A program made the position numbers and the translations under genes. Shown here piece after piece: positions 7,649 to 15,650 of a stretch of 42,640 nucleotides of DNA. The stretch is from an uncultured Eubacteriales bacterium (lineage in GTDB: Bacteria > Bacillota > Clostridia > Christensenellales > Borkfalkiaceae), in contig CABQND010000007.1 of assembly GCA_902465495.1 (NCBI GenBank), positions 1 through 42,640 of the forward strand, read 5' to 3'. The notes under the pieces are model-generated. The model was not told the origin of the DNA, did no database searches, and was given only the letters and a program-made list of their open reading frames with translations. Positions within the stretch are counted from its first letter, which is position 1; the number at the start of each line of letters is the position of its first letter.

Positions 7649-9538
7649 ATGAAAAGGAAGTCTTTGGTACTTTCGTTGTTGACGGTGGTTTGCTGCCTGA
7701 GTTTGTTGGTTGGTGCAACTTTGGCGTTGTTTGCGAGCAAACAGGAAGTTGACATTTCAGTGACGAGCGGGAATGTGGAAGTAAAAGCGACTATATCGGA
7801 TTATAGTACATATTCAAAGGGTGTCGAAATGACAAAAGGCACTTTTGAGAACGGCGGTACGGCGAAGGTGGAAGGGAATAGTGTAGTGTTGGACCGCATA
7901 TCGCCGATGGATAAGATCGTAGTGCAGATCGCCGTGACGAACAGTTCCGATATTGCTTTCAAGTACCGAATGAAACTGGGTACGGAACAGGAGAGCGCGC
8001 TTGCGGATCAGTTGTTGATCGGTCTGAGCGAAAACGGCGCGGATTATTCGTATTACAGCAGCTTGGTGACGGCATGGCAGGACGGGACGGCAATGAAAGA
8101 CACGACGGTATATCTGTCGGTGGAGCTTCCCGAATACGTAAAAGCGGACGTACAGGATCAGGCCTGCAAGATCACGCTTACGTTTGAGGCTGTACAGGGC
8201 AATGCAGCGGTTACGGATGACGAAGCGGTAAGCCGAGTATACATTGTGGAATCGCAGGAAGAACTGAACGAAACGCTTGGCAAAATGGTGAGTGGTGACA
8301 CGGTAGTGCTTGGCGGCGGTGAATGGGCCGCGGCAACGATTTCATTTGACGATGAAAGAACGATCAACGTCCGTGGTTATAAAATCGGTACGATCACAGT
8401 ACATGCTCCGAACGGCACAGTAAATCTTTATAATGACGCAGATTTGTTGATTTGTGAAGCAATTGCGGAGAATTCCTTACACGTGTATGGTGAAATCGGG
8501 TCGGCGCTGATTAAGGAAGGTCGTGCGGTTTTGGAAGCGGGCGCGGCTATTGCGAGCATGTCGGTTGAGCCGGGAAATACGCAGGAAGCAAAAATTGAAA
8601 TTAAATCTGAATCGAATGTACAGAGGATTCAAACCAATCCTGCTGATGATGGGAAAGCGATCATTATAGTCGATGCAGATGCTACAGTACCGGCATTAAA
8701 CGTATCGGGTACGGGCGAAACGGCATTGGATAACAACGGAACGATCGAGGATACGCAGGTAGATGATTCTGCTACGCTTACGGAAGGTGCCGTGACGTTA
8801 GAAAGCTTCCTTACGAAACTTGCTGCAGGCGGCGAAATCAGTGTCGCTTCCGATATTACTCTTACTGAAAGGGCAAATATTTTGAGTGGTAGCGATGTAA
8901 GTGTCAATTTGGAAGGAAATACAATTACTTCTTTGGGAACTGCTTTTTATGTTGAAGATGGGGCGAGGTTCTCGTTGGTTAACGGTACAGTAAACAGTGG
9001 TTCCTATACAATTTATGCAACGGGATCGTCTGTGATCGAAGAACTTAATATTGTAATGAATGCAAATAATTGGGGCGTTTGGTTAAGAGATCAGTCTGTG
9101 CTGAAAAATGTAACGGGCGGCATATATAGGGCAAATGTATCGAATCAGGCGAGCTTCCCGATATATATTTCATCGGATGCAACGGTAGAGGAGATCTCTG
9201 CCGGTGATTTTCAGGGTTCAAAAGCGGCGATTGCAAACTATGGTACGATCAAAAAGATTTCAGGCGGAACTTTCCATGGTACTTATTACGATGGAGTCAA
9301 TACCACGGCGTGGGATCCTGATTATTCAGTGATGTATAACGGAAATATTGAATGTATTACCGGAGGAACATTCTTTAAGGGAAAAACGAATATTGCACAG
9401 AACATGTCAAGGTTCAACGCTGCACTGAAAAAAGGTGGTTGCGTTTTGCAAGAAACGGAAGAAAGTGCAACAATCGTATATAATAAATCCAATCCGAAAA
9501 CTTATACAGGGTATTACTATAACGTTGTTGCCGAGTGA
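7649..9538 (+). CDS. SipW-dependent-type surface protein with TasA-like N-domain and beta-helix-like body (ends at an in-frame TGA)
   Basis: AAAGGAGAA precedes the ATG at 7649; an ATG at 7644 stops after two codons. The N-terminus has a hydrophobic stretch (~6-28) ending in VGATLALFASK, the signature of camelysin/TasA-type signal peptides cleaved by SipW. Residues ~35-185 are a beta-sandwich-like domain resembling TasA (MDKIVVQIAVTNSSDIAFKY). Residues ~190-629 are Gly/Thr/Asn-rich short strands with recurring ISGGTF and ITGGTFF turns, as in right-handed beta-helix adhesins. No signal peptidase gene adjoins; the one at 36.2 kb is the likely partner in trans. The TGA at 9536-9538 does not look like a natural end, because the same frame continues into a recognisable domain. 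Confidence 0.85.
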   Translation: MKRKSLVLSLLTVVCCLSLLVGATLALFASKQEVDISVTSGNVEVKATISDYSTYSKGVEMTKGTFENGGTAKVEGNSVVLDRISPMDKIVVQIAVTNSSDIAFKYRMKLGTEQESALADQLLIGLSENGADYSYYSSLVTAWQDGTAMKDTTVYLSVELPEYVKADVQDQACKITLTFEAVQGNAAVTDDEAVSRVYIVESQEELNETLGKMVSGDTVVLGGGEWAAATISFDDERTINVRGYKIGTITVHAPNGTVNLYNDADLLICEAIAENSLHVYGEIGSALIKEGRAVLEAGAAIASMSVEPGNTQEAKIEIKSESNVQRIQTNPADDGKAIIIVDADATVPALNVSGTGETALDNNGTIEDTQVDDSATLTEGAVTLESFLTKLAAGGEISVASDITLTERANILSGSDVSVNLEGNTITSLGTAFYVEDGARFSLVNGTVNSGSYTIYATGSSVIEELNIVMNANNWGVWLRDQSVLKNVTGGIYRANVSNQASFPIYISSDATVEEISAGDFQGSKAAIANYGTIKKISGGTFHGTYYDGVNTTAWDPDYSVMYNGNIECITGGTFFKGKTNIAQNMSRFNAALKKGGCVLQETEESATIVYNKSNPKTYTGYYYNVVAE

Positions 9539-10564
9539 GATCAGTATCCCGCATGGGACGGCAGCATCGATACTTCCTGGTACAACGATACTGACGCTCA
9601 GTTTACGCTTACGGACGGCGCCGATCTCGCGGGGCTTGCGAGCCTTGTGAATGCGGGCACCACTTTCAAAAATAAAACGGTTGAGATGGGCGCAAATATC
9701 AATCTCAACAATGTCGAGTGGACGCCGATCGGAAGGAACGCAACCGGATTTAAATTTGAAGGCACGTTTGACGGCAACGATTATACGATCTACAATTTGA
9801 AGATTAGCGGAGGGTTGATTAATTATTCTTCAAATTGCTATAAGGGGCTGTTTGGTTCTTGTACGGGATCGGCTAAGTTGCAAAACTTTACGCTGATGAA
9901 TGTTGATGTTAAAGGAAGCCTGAATGTTGCGGCGGTGCTTGGCGGAAGCGGAGGTGCGGAAGCAGCGATCACCAATGTGCATGTTACCGGCAGCGTAAAA
10001 GTGTACGGCTGGTGGTATGTCGGCGGAATTTTAGGAAAGGGGTATTCGCAGATCAGCGGCTGTTCCGTCATCGGTGATTCGCCCGAAACTTCATATGTTA
10101 AGCTTGGCATCTACAACGACGGCACCGGAGACAGTGCCGGATACGTCGGCGGTATTGTCGGCTATATGGGTGAAGGAAATCAAAAGATCACAGATTGCAC
10201 GATCAAAAATTTGTTGGTGCAAGGAAATGATAACGGGGTCGGTGGCGTGAGCGGTATTTTGCATTACGGCAATACGATCAGTGGTTGCACGCTGGAAAAT
10301 GTTGTTGTTTGGCAAACAGGAGCGCCTGATGCCGGAACCGGACGTATTTACTGTGGCGCGTTTGCCGGTACATATCATGACAACGGAGGTAAAAATTGTC
10401 CTACGTTGGAAAATTGTACGTTCAACGGCGAGATGTATAGCGGTGTAGGTGTAGACAAGGACGATATTTTAGAGCCGAACAGGTATGTAGGCAGTTTGTG
10501 GTATGGATTGGAACCGCCGGCAACAGTGAATATTACGAATTGTACAATCGTTATGCCGGAATAA
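9539..10564 (+). CDS. GLUG-repeat C-terminal domain in frame after the TGA of the preceding gene
   Basis: The frame is the same as the upstream gene and is open for 341 codons. The codons right after the TGA read DQYPAWDGSIDTSWYND, then FTLTDGADLAGLASLVN, the usual beginning of GLUG-repeat modules in clostridial surface proteins. The first possible start (GTG at 9647) lies after this conserved opening and has no ribosome binding site, so it is unlikely to be a separate gene. GLUG-type repeats follow (GLFGSCTGSAKLQNFTL, VGGILGKG, GYVGGIVGYMGEG). A terminator follows the TAA. The segment is best read as the detached C-terminus of the preceding protein (971 residues if joined), through nonsense mutation, sequence error or readthrough. 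Confidence 0.75.
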   Translation, partial: DQYPAWDGSIDTSWYNDTDAQFTLTDGADLAGLASLVNAGTTFKNKTVEMGANINLNNVEWTPIGRNATGFKFEGTFDGNDYTIYNLKISGGLINYSSNCYKGLFGSCTGSAKLQNFTLMNVDVKGSLNVAAVLGGSGGAEAAITNVHVTGSVKVYGWWYVGGILGKGYSQISGCSVIGDSPETSYVKLGIYNDGTGDSAGYVGGIVGYMGEGNQKITDCTIKNLLVQGNDNGVGGVSGILHYGNTISGCTLENVVVWQTGAPDAGTGRIYCGAFAGTYHDNGGKNCPTLENCTFNGEMYSGVGVDKDDILEPNRYVGSLWYGLEPPATVNITNCTIVMPE

Positions 10565-10590
10565 TTGCGTATCTGTTATTCGACTGTTAT

Positions 10591-10626
10591 AAAAATGTCA
10601 CGGGATTATTTCCCGTGACATTTTTT
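10591..10626 (+). terminator. Strong Rho-independent terminator
   Basis: AAAATGTCACGGGA and TCCCGTGACATTTT form a long stem with a four-base loop and end in a T-run. It ends the surface-protein gene; no comparable hairpin occurs at the internal TGA. Confidence 0.9.
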
Positions 10627-10671
10627 ACGTAAATTTGCAAAAAACTGGCATGAGCATTTATAAAAAATATG

Positions 10672-10705
10672 AACGACGCATCTGAACGTTTCAGATGCGT
10701 CGTTT
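10672..10705 (-). terminator. Hairpin ending the minus-strand orphan gene
   Basis: AACGACGCATCTGAA pairs with TTCAGATGCGTCGTT around a tiny loop. Read on the minus strand it follows the stop codon at 10736 and is followed by CATATTTTTTAT. Confidence 0.75.
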
Positions 10706-10735
10706 AAAAAATATATAACTTAATGGTCAATGAAC

Positions 10736-11608
10736 TTATTTCCAATTGAAAAGTGTAACGGCTGCCGCCGCACGTATAGGAAGGGAAGGTGAAAAATCTC
10801 GTTTACGGAGCGAGCGGATAAAGTTGAGCGGGGCGCGTTCGTCTGCCGCAACCCGCAAAGCCATGTTCTCTCGCTTTAAAAATTCGTCCAGTTCCCGTAG
10901 TTGTTCCTTGTCATTTTCTTTTGTAAGAGCAGCATATACGGCAATGGCATGCTCGCATACGATATTGAACAGGTATCGATAGCGCGGTGGATCCAATTGC
11001 GGTTTAATTTCTGCAAAAAAGCGCACAAGTGCACGAATTTCTTGTAGTGACGGTGAAGAAACTTCCCTTGTTTTGATAAAAGGTTCATAGGCGAGAAAAA
11101 CAGTGCTCTTTGCAATCAGAAAAGCGGCAAGCAAAAAATCTTCATCGGGCAATGAGATGGTATAAGGCGAAATTCGACGATATAATTGTGCGGATACCGC
11201 ACAACCGTAATCGGAAAGTCGGTAATGTTTTTCCCTGTTCAAAATATGGGCGGAAATATCATTGATTTCGCATCCGCGTACAACGCCTGCCTGGTTTTTA
11301 AAAAGAATAAGATCTTCATCTCTCTCGGCGATTGCCGAAAAGAATTCTGCGGCATCCCCGGTAATGTCTGAATGTACGAATACGATGTATTTTCCGTTTG
11401 GTGCATTGCCTTTTTCGGATGCGGCGTCCTTTTCAGTTGTAAAAGGCTCGTTGTGCAGAGAAAGGATTTCCGAGCCGACGGGCAGGGCGGAAATCAATGC
11501 ATTCCGATCAAAATCGCCTTCAGAAAACACAGTAAGAGGAACGCTTTTTATGAAGTTTTCCGCTTCAGAAGCGGTTTTCGTTTTCTTTTTGCGAAATCCC
11601 AGTTTCAT
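10736..11608 (-). CDS. Protein of unknown function, faintly glycosyltransferase-2-like
   Basis: The start at 11608 (MKLGFRKKK) is preferred over the longer frame because CGGAG lies nine bases upstream and a good promoter ends just before it. The 290-residue protein is soluble with a basic N-terminus and no signal peptide. GKYIVFVHSDI, then GCAVSAQLYRR and LPDEDFLLAAF, occur in the order of the sugar-binding centre, acceptor region and ED motif of family 2 glycosyltransferases. The N-terminal nucleotide-binding part and a clear DxD are missing, so this may be a degenerate or unrelated fold. It stands alone and its neighbours give no hint. The function is unknown. Confidence 0.6.
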   Translation of the reverse strand: MKLGFRKKKTKTASEAENFIKSVPLTVFSEGDFDRNALISALPVGSEILSLHNEPFTTEKDAASEKGNAPNGKYIVFVHSDITGDAAEFFSAIAERDEDLILFKNQAGVVRGCEINDISAHILNREKHYRLSDYGCAVSAQLYRRISPYTISLPDEDFLLAAFLIAKSTVFLAYEPFIKTREVSSPSLQEIRALVRFFAEIKPQLDPPRYRYLFNIVCEHAIAVYAALTKENDKEQLRELDEFLKRENMALRVAADERAPLNFIRSLRKRDFSPSLPIRAAAAVTLFNWK

Positions 11609-11627
11609 TACACAAATCTCCGCAAAT

Positions 11628-11656
11628 ATTGTAGCATATTGTGCTGTAAAAAGCAA
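11628..11656 (-). promoter_or_regulatory. Promoter of the minus-strand orphan gene
   Basis: On the minus strand TTGCTT (11656-11651) and TACAAT (11633-11628) are 17 bases apart. The predicted leader is only about 13 bases and carries the GGAG site. Confidence 0.65.
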
Positions 11657-11883
11657 GCGCTGTCTATTGAAGCAGGGCGTTTTATCTTGGCTTCGCGGCG
11701 CAGGTAAGATCGAAAGTTTACGAATTATGTCGATAATTATATATTAGAGGACGAACGGCTATATAAAAAACTTTGCCTAAAAATGTTGTAAGCAGAAAGT
11801 TAAAAAAAATACATTTATAGGCGCGATTGTAAAAATTTTTTTAAGCCATTGCAGTCAAAGGATGGGAAAGGCCAATGGAGAAG
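11657..11883. other. AT-rich intergenic stretch without a supported gene
   Basis: Apart from the minus-strand promoter on its left and the HAD gene promoter on its right, I see no convincing gene, RNA or repeat here. A possible ATG at 11875, with only a weak GGAAAGG before it, would add 15 mainly hydrophobic residues to the HAD protein. Confidence 0.4.
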
Positions 11884-11912
11884 TTGCTATTTTTTTATGT
11901 TCGTGTTATAAT
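11884..11912 (+). promoter_or_regulatory. Promoter abutting the HAD gene start (possible leaderless mRNA)
   Basis: TTGCTA at 11884-11889 and TATAAT at 11907-11912 are separated by 17 bases. The expected transcription start is about seven bases downstream, which falls on or beside the A of the ATG at 11920. Confidence 0.55.
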
Positions 11913-11919
11913 AATTTTC

Positions 11920-12594
11920 ATGGTAAACGAAAGAAAGATACGCGCGGTGATTTTTGATCTGGACGGAACGCTGATCGACAGTTTGGAGATTTGGCGAGAA
12001 GTGGATCAGGAATTTTTTTCGCGGCGCGGGATGGAAGTTCCTGCCGGGTATCAGGAGGCTATAGCGCATCTGGGGTTTCGGGAATGCGCGGTGTATACGG
12101 TAGCGAATTATTTGCAGGGTGAATCGGCGGAAGCGATCATTGAAGAATGGCGTTCGTTATCGTTATCAAAGTACGGGGCGAAGGATGGCATACGGTATTT
12201 TAAGCCGGGTACGATTGGTTTAATACGTCGATTGAAAGAAGCTGGATACAAACTTTGTCTTGCGACAGCTTCTGCTTCTGAATTTTATCTGCCGGTGTTG
12301 CGAGCGGGCGGTGTCGAATTGTTATTTGACGCGTTTACGACGGTGGATGAAGTCGGAAAAAACAAGAGCTTTCCGGATATTTATTATTTGAGTGCGCAAA
12401 AGTTGGGTGTTGCTCCCTGTGATTGTGCGGTTTTTGATGATAATTTGCTTGCACTTCGAGCGGCGAAGGCGGCAGGAATGTTTACGGCGGCTGTTTATGA
12501 CGGGCAGTCAAAGGAAGTCGTTGAAGGGATGATGCGGGAGTCGGATGTGTTTGTGCAAGAGTTTTCCGCATTTGATGAGAATAAATATTTTTGA
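11920..12594 (+). CDS. HAD superfamily hydrolase (beta-phosphoglucomutase/phosphatase-like)
   Basis: The start MVNERKIRAVIFDLDGT puts HAD motif I (DLDGT; Asp13 nucleophile, Asp15) at the normal distance from the N-terminus. The alternative ATG at 11875 adds a hydrophobic extension unusual for the family. Motif II is LATASAS, the Lys of motif III lies in VGKNKSFPD, and motif IV is VFDDN. The helical cap between motifs I and II marks a subclass I enzyme acting on small phosphorylated compounds such as sugar phosphates. No ribosome binding site lies before the chosen ATG, whereas a promoter ends eight bases before it. asnA starts 33 bases after the stop, so the two are probably cotranscribed. 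The substrate is unknown. Confidence 0.88.
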   Translation: MVNERKIRAVIFDLDGTLIDSLEIWREVDQEFFSRRGMEVPAGYQEAIAHLGFRECAVYTVANYLQGESAEAIIEEWRSLSLSKYGAKDGIRYFKPGTIGLIRRLKEAGYKLCLATASASEFYLPVLRAGGVELLFDAFTTVDEVGKNKSFPDIYYLSAQKLGVAPCDCAVFDDNLLALRAAKAAGMFTAAVYDGQSKEVVEGMMRESDVFVQEFSAFDENKYF

Positions 12595-12627
12595 TTTCGC
12601 AAAAGCGAATGTAGAGAGGAAAGAAAA

Positions 12628-13611
12628 ATGTATGTCAGTAAGATCAATCTGATTGAGACCGAGCGGGCTCTGAAAGAGATCAAGACGGTGTTTGAGAGGG
12701 AACTCTCTGCGGCGTTGAATCTTTCACGGATCAGTGCGCCGTTGTTTGTTGCGCAAAACAGCGGGCTCAATGACAATCTTAACGGCGTGGAGCGTCCGGT
12801 TTCCTTCGATGTGAAAGCTACGGGCGAAATTGCCGAGGTCGTGCATTCGCTTGCGAAGTGGAAGCGTTTTGCGCTTGCGAAATATCGTTTCGGCGCACCG
12901 TTCGGATTATATACGGACATGAATGCAATTCGTAGGGATGAGGATTTAGACAATTTGCATTCAATTTATGTCGATCAATGGGACTGGGAAGCTGTAATTC
13001 GCCGTCAGGATAGGAATGAAGCGTTTTTGAAAGCGACGGTCAACAAGATTTATGCGGCATTGAAAGCGACGGCTGAGCATATTTGCAAAGAATATCCTGT
13101 GCTGGATAACTATTTGACCGATGAAATTTCTTTTGTTACATCGCAGGAGCTGGAAGATCGATATCCTGATCTTACACCGAAGGAACGCGAAACGCGGTAT
13201 GTTCGCGAACACGGTTCGACATTTGTGATGCAGATCGGAGGCCGATTGAGGTCTGGCAACAAGCACGACGGCAGGGCGCCCGATTATGACGATTGGTCGC
13301 TCAACGGGGATATTATGTTGTATTACCCGGTGTTGGATTGTGCATTTGAGATTTCGTCGATGGGAATACGAGTGGATGCGGAGAGCCTTGTTTCGCAGCT
13401 GAATGCCGAAAATTGTGCCGATCGGTTGCAATATCCTTTCCATAAAGCGCTTGTGGCGGGGGAACTTCCGCTCACGATGGGCGGCGGGATCGGGCAATCC
13501 CGTCTGTGCATGTTTTTGTTGAATAAGATGCATATCGGCGAAGTGCAGGTCTCGCTCTGGGATAAAAAGACGGAAGAATATTGCAAGAAAAACAATATAA
13601 CGCTCATGTAG
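12628..13611 (+). CDS. asnA: Aspartate--ammonia ligase (AsnA type)
   Basis: GAGAGGAAAG precedes the ATG. The 327-residue length and motifs are those of ammonia-dependent asparagine synthetase A, a class II aminoacyl-tRNA-synthetase-like fold: LSRISAPLFV near residues 31-40, LNDNLNGVERPVSFD (~48-62), then VHSLAKWKRFAL and QWDWEAVI. A C-terminal GGGIGQSRLCMFLL (~289-302) forms the ATP-binding motif 3. The enzyme makes asparagine from aspartate, ammonia and ATP in the cytoplasm. It sits between the HAD gene and a glycerophosphodiesterase gene with short gaps, suggesting one transcript, though the three functions have no obvious link. Confidence 0.97.
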   Translation: MYVSKINLIETERALKEIKTVFERELSAALNLSRISAPLFVAQNSGLNDNLNGVERPVSFDVKATGEIAEVVHSLAKWKRFALAKYRFGAPFGLYTDMNAIRRDEDLDNLHSIYVDQWDWEAVIRRQDRNEAFLKATVNKIYAALKATAEHICKEYPVLDNYLTDEISFVTSQELEDRYPDLTPKERETRYVREHGSTFVMQIGGRLRSGNKHDGRAPDYDDWSLNGDIMLYYPVLDCAFEISSMGIRVDAESLVSQLNAENCADRLQYPFHKALVAGELPLTMGGGIGQSRLCMFLLNKMHIGEVQVSLWDKKTEEYCKKNNITLM

Positions 13612-13622
13612 AGAGATAAAAA

Positions 13623-14348
13623 ATGAATACGGTTCGTTTGCGGAAAAAGGGCGAGGCAAAGTTGATCGCGCATCGCGGTCTGAGCGGGATTGAATTGGAA
13701 AACACGCTTGCGGCGTTTGTGGCGGCGGGAAACCGTAGTTATTTCGGTATTGAGACAGACGTGCATGTGACGAGGGACGGAAAATACGTCGTTTTTCACG
13801 ATGATACGAGCGGTCGTATTGCGCAGAAAAATCTTTGTATGGAAACAAGTGATTTTTCGGATATACGCAATCTTTTGCTTTTGGAACGCGGCACAGACGG
13901 CGGATACACCGATATGCAGAAGCCTCTTTTGTTGCAGGAATATTTGCGCATAGTAAAGCGCTATCAAAAGACGGCTATCATTGAATTGAAAAATTCTATG
14001 CAGAGGGAAGATCTTTTTAGGATCGCAGATATCTGTGCGTCTGAATATGAACTTTCTCGCATCGTGTTTATATCGTTTTGTTATGATAATTTGCTTATGA
14101 TGCGTGAAAAGCTTCCCGGGCAGGCGATGCAATTTCTCACCTGTGAAATCACGGATGAAATGATTGATCGCTTAAAGCGAGACAGGTTTGGCGTTGATAT
14201 CGCTTATACTTCACTGACGAGGGAGTGGGTGAATAAGCTGCACGCAAACGATATTGAACTCAATTGCTGGACGTGTGATGATCCTGTCGCCGCCGAGAAG
14301 TTGATCGAATGGGGCGTTGATATGATCACGACCGATATTTTGGAATAG
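13623..14348 (+). CDS. Cytoplasmic glycerophosphodiester phosphodiesterase (GDPD)
   Basis: The ATG follows asnA by 11 bases with a weak GAGAG site, consistent with cotranscription. LIAHRGLSGIELENT near residues 15-29 gives the catalytic His-Arg and the Glu of the metal site. GIETDVHVTRDG (~42-53) supplies the second acidic pair and VVFHDDT (~57-63) the second catalytic His. No signal peptide is seen, so the 241-residue enzyme should work inside the cell, releasing glycerol 3-phosphate from deacylated phospholipids. The C-terminal NCWTCDDP and MITTDIL match the TIM-barrel end of the family. Confidence 0.94.
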   Translation: MNTVRLRKKGEAKLIAHRGLSGIELENTLAAFVAAGNRSYFGIETDVHVTRDGKYVVFHDDTSGRIAQKNLCMETSDFSDIRNLLLLERGTDGGYTDMQKPLLLQEYLRIVKRYQKTAIIELKNSMQREDLFRIADICASEYELSRIVFISFCYDNLLMMREKLPGQAMQFLTCEITDEMIDRLKRDRFGVDIAYTSLTREWVNKLHANDIELNCWTCDDPVAAEKLIEWGVDMITTDILE

Positions 14349-14360
14349 AATGGATTTGAG

Positions 14361-14399
14361 CGGCGGGCGCATCCGCGCTTACTGCGGATGCGCCCGCCG
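14361..14399. other. Perfect 16-bp GC-rich hairpin without T-run
   Basis: CGGCGGGCGCATCCGC pairs perfectly with GCGGATGCGCCCGCCG around a seven-base loop, 12 bases after the GDPD stop codon. No T-run follows on either strand, so it may be an mRNA-stabilising or attenuating hairpin rather than a classic terminator. Confidence 0.6.
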
Positions 14400-14463
14400 T
14401 ATAAGCATTGAGGGTGCGGACAGAGAAATTTAATTTTTGGTGGCTGTCCGCAAAGGAGGGGAA

Positions 14464-15582
14464 ATGCCGAACATAATCGATCAGATGGAAGAGCGCGTCT
14501 TTGAGGCGCAGCTTTCGCGGCTGATGCGTGTAACGGGGAAAACGCCGAATGCCGCTTTTCTGAAAGAAATGTATTATCGCGTGAAAGAGCAGTATATTGA
14601 AGAATTACAACGCCGAAAAATACGTTTGCGCGTGTTGGACGGTGCTCGTGTAGATGAAATTGCAGGATATGTTTTTTATTACCATCTGTTTCATACTTCG
14701 CATCTCCCTCCGGCACTTGTGGCGCGCATCGAAAATGAAGAAAAATACAAGGCAATGCTTGTTCGCGATGTGGCGGTCTATATCGTTATCAATGAACACC
14801 TGAATGTTGAAAAGTATTCCAATACTTCGGCGTATTCGCCTGAAATTGCGGCTTACAATATGGCATGCAGCTATTCGCTTTTTGTCTTAGGAAGCTTTTC
14901 GGGGCAGGATCGGCGCATGAACGGGATCAATAATCTTTTTAAGAAGGCGTTGGTAACGATAAAGAGCGTAATTAACCTGCTTGCAGCGGGAAACAGTTGT
15001 GACGCGGTGATTCTTTGGCGGCATTTGCATGAGCTGGAATGTGTGCTCATTGTTCTAAGTACAAAGGGCGATGATCTGTTTTTCCGTTATATTCAACATA
15101 TGGAATATTTTGATCTGGAAACCAAGCCGAATGCCGAGGAGTTACAGCGCCGTCTTTCTGAGGAGTGCAAAACGTTTGCCGTGAAGGAACGTAATGCGTT
15201 CATCAACTATGGTTGGCTGGTGTATGTTGATGGATTCCGCGAAGGGTTCGGCAAAGAGTACCGGCTGAATTTTAAAGACGGATTACAGAAAGTGGCAGGG
15301 CAGAGCGAACGGCATGCAGCGTATGCAAGCGCGAGCAAAATTCTGCATCCTTCGGCGTGGGTCGTTGCGATTCCCGATCGTAAATTTTATAAATTTACAT
15401 TGTTTGAATTGTTCCGTTCTCTGACGAACATCGTGGGGTTGATCAAGGGATACGCTGAAAAATATAAGTCATATTCCTCAAAGCCTGCCGAGTGCGATAA
15501 TTATATGAGAACGATCGACGGATATATCGGAATGATTGCTCGCAACAATAAAATTGTTGCGGCGAAATATGCGGATGCTTAA
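14464..15582 (+). CDS. DUF5677-like protein of unknown function
   Basis: The ATG at 14464 is chosen because a full AAAGGAGG (14452-14459) lies just before it; longer frames to 14437 lack a site. The 372-residue, mainly helical protein has no signal peptide. NSCDAVILWRHLHELECVLIVLS in the middle and ASKILHPSAW later resemble the helix and the conserved His-containing motif of DUF5677 proteins, which often occur in accessory regions. This is a family resemblance by eye and is not strong. It stands alone between two hairpins. No function can be proposed. Confidence 0.65.
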   Translation: MPNIIDQMEERVFEAQLSRLMRVTGKTPNAAFLKEMYYRVKEQYIEELQRRKIRLRVLDGARVDEIAGYVFYYHLFHTSHLPPALVARIENEEKYKAMLVRDVAVYIVINEHLNVEKYSNTSAYSPEIAAYNMACSYSLFVLGSFSGQDRRMNGINNLFKKALVTIKSVINLLAAGNSCDAVILWRHLHELECVLIVLSTKGDDLFFRYIQHMEYFDLETKPNAEELQRRLSEECKTFAVKERNAFINYGWLVYVDGFREGFGKEYRLNFKDGLQKVAGQSERHAAYASASKILHPSAWVVAIPDRKFYKFTLFELFRSLTNIVGLIKGYAEKYKSYSSKPAECDNYMRTIDGYIGMIARNNKIVAAKYADA

Positions 15583-15589
15583 ACTTATA

Positions 15590-15632
15590 AAAGACGCACC
15601 GCAGCGCAAAATGCGCTGCGGTGCGTCTTTTT
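15590..15632. terminator. Bidirectional terminator between convergent genes
   Basis: AAAGACGCACCGCAGCGC pairs perfectly with GCGCTGCGGTGCGTCTTT around a five-base loop, with T-runs in both directions. It serves the DUF5677-like gene and ldh, which converge here. Confidence 0.92.
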
Positions 15633-15650
15633 CATAGTAAGCGCAGATAG

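Noticed and set aside
9536..9538. TGA as a sense codon (alternative genetic code or selenocysteine)
   Set aside because: TGA ends valS, the HAD gene, the ABC genes and the signal peptidase gene; no hairpin resembling a selenocysteine insertion element was seen right after it. A local nonsense or readthrough event is more likely.
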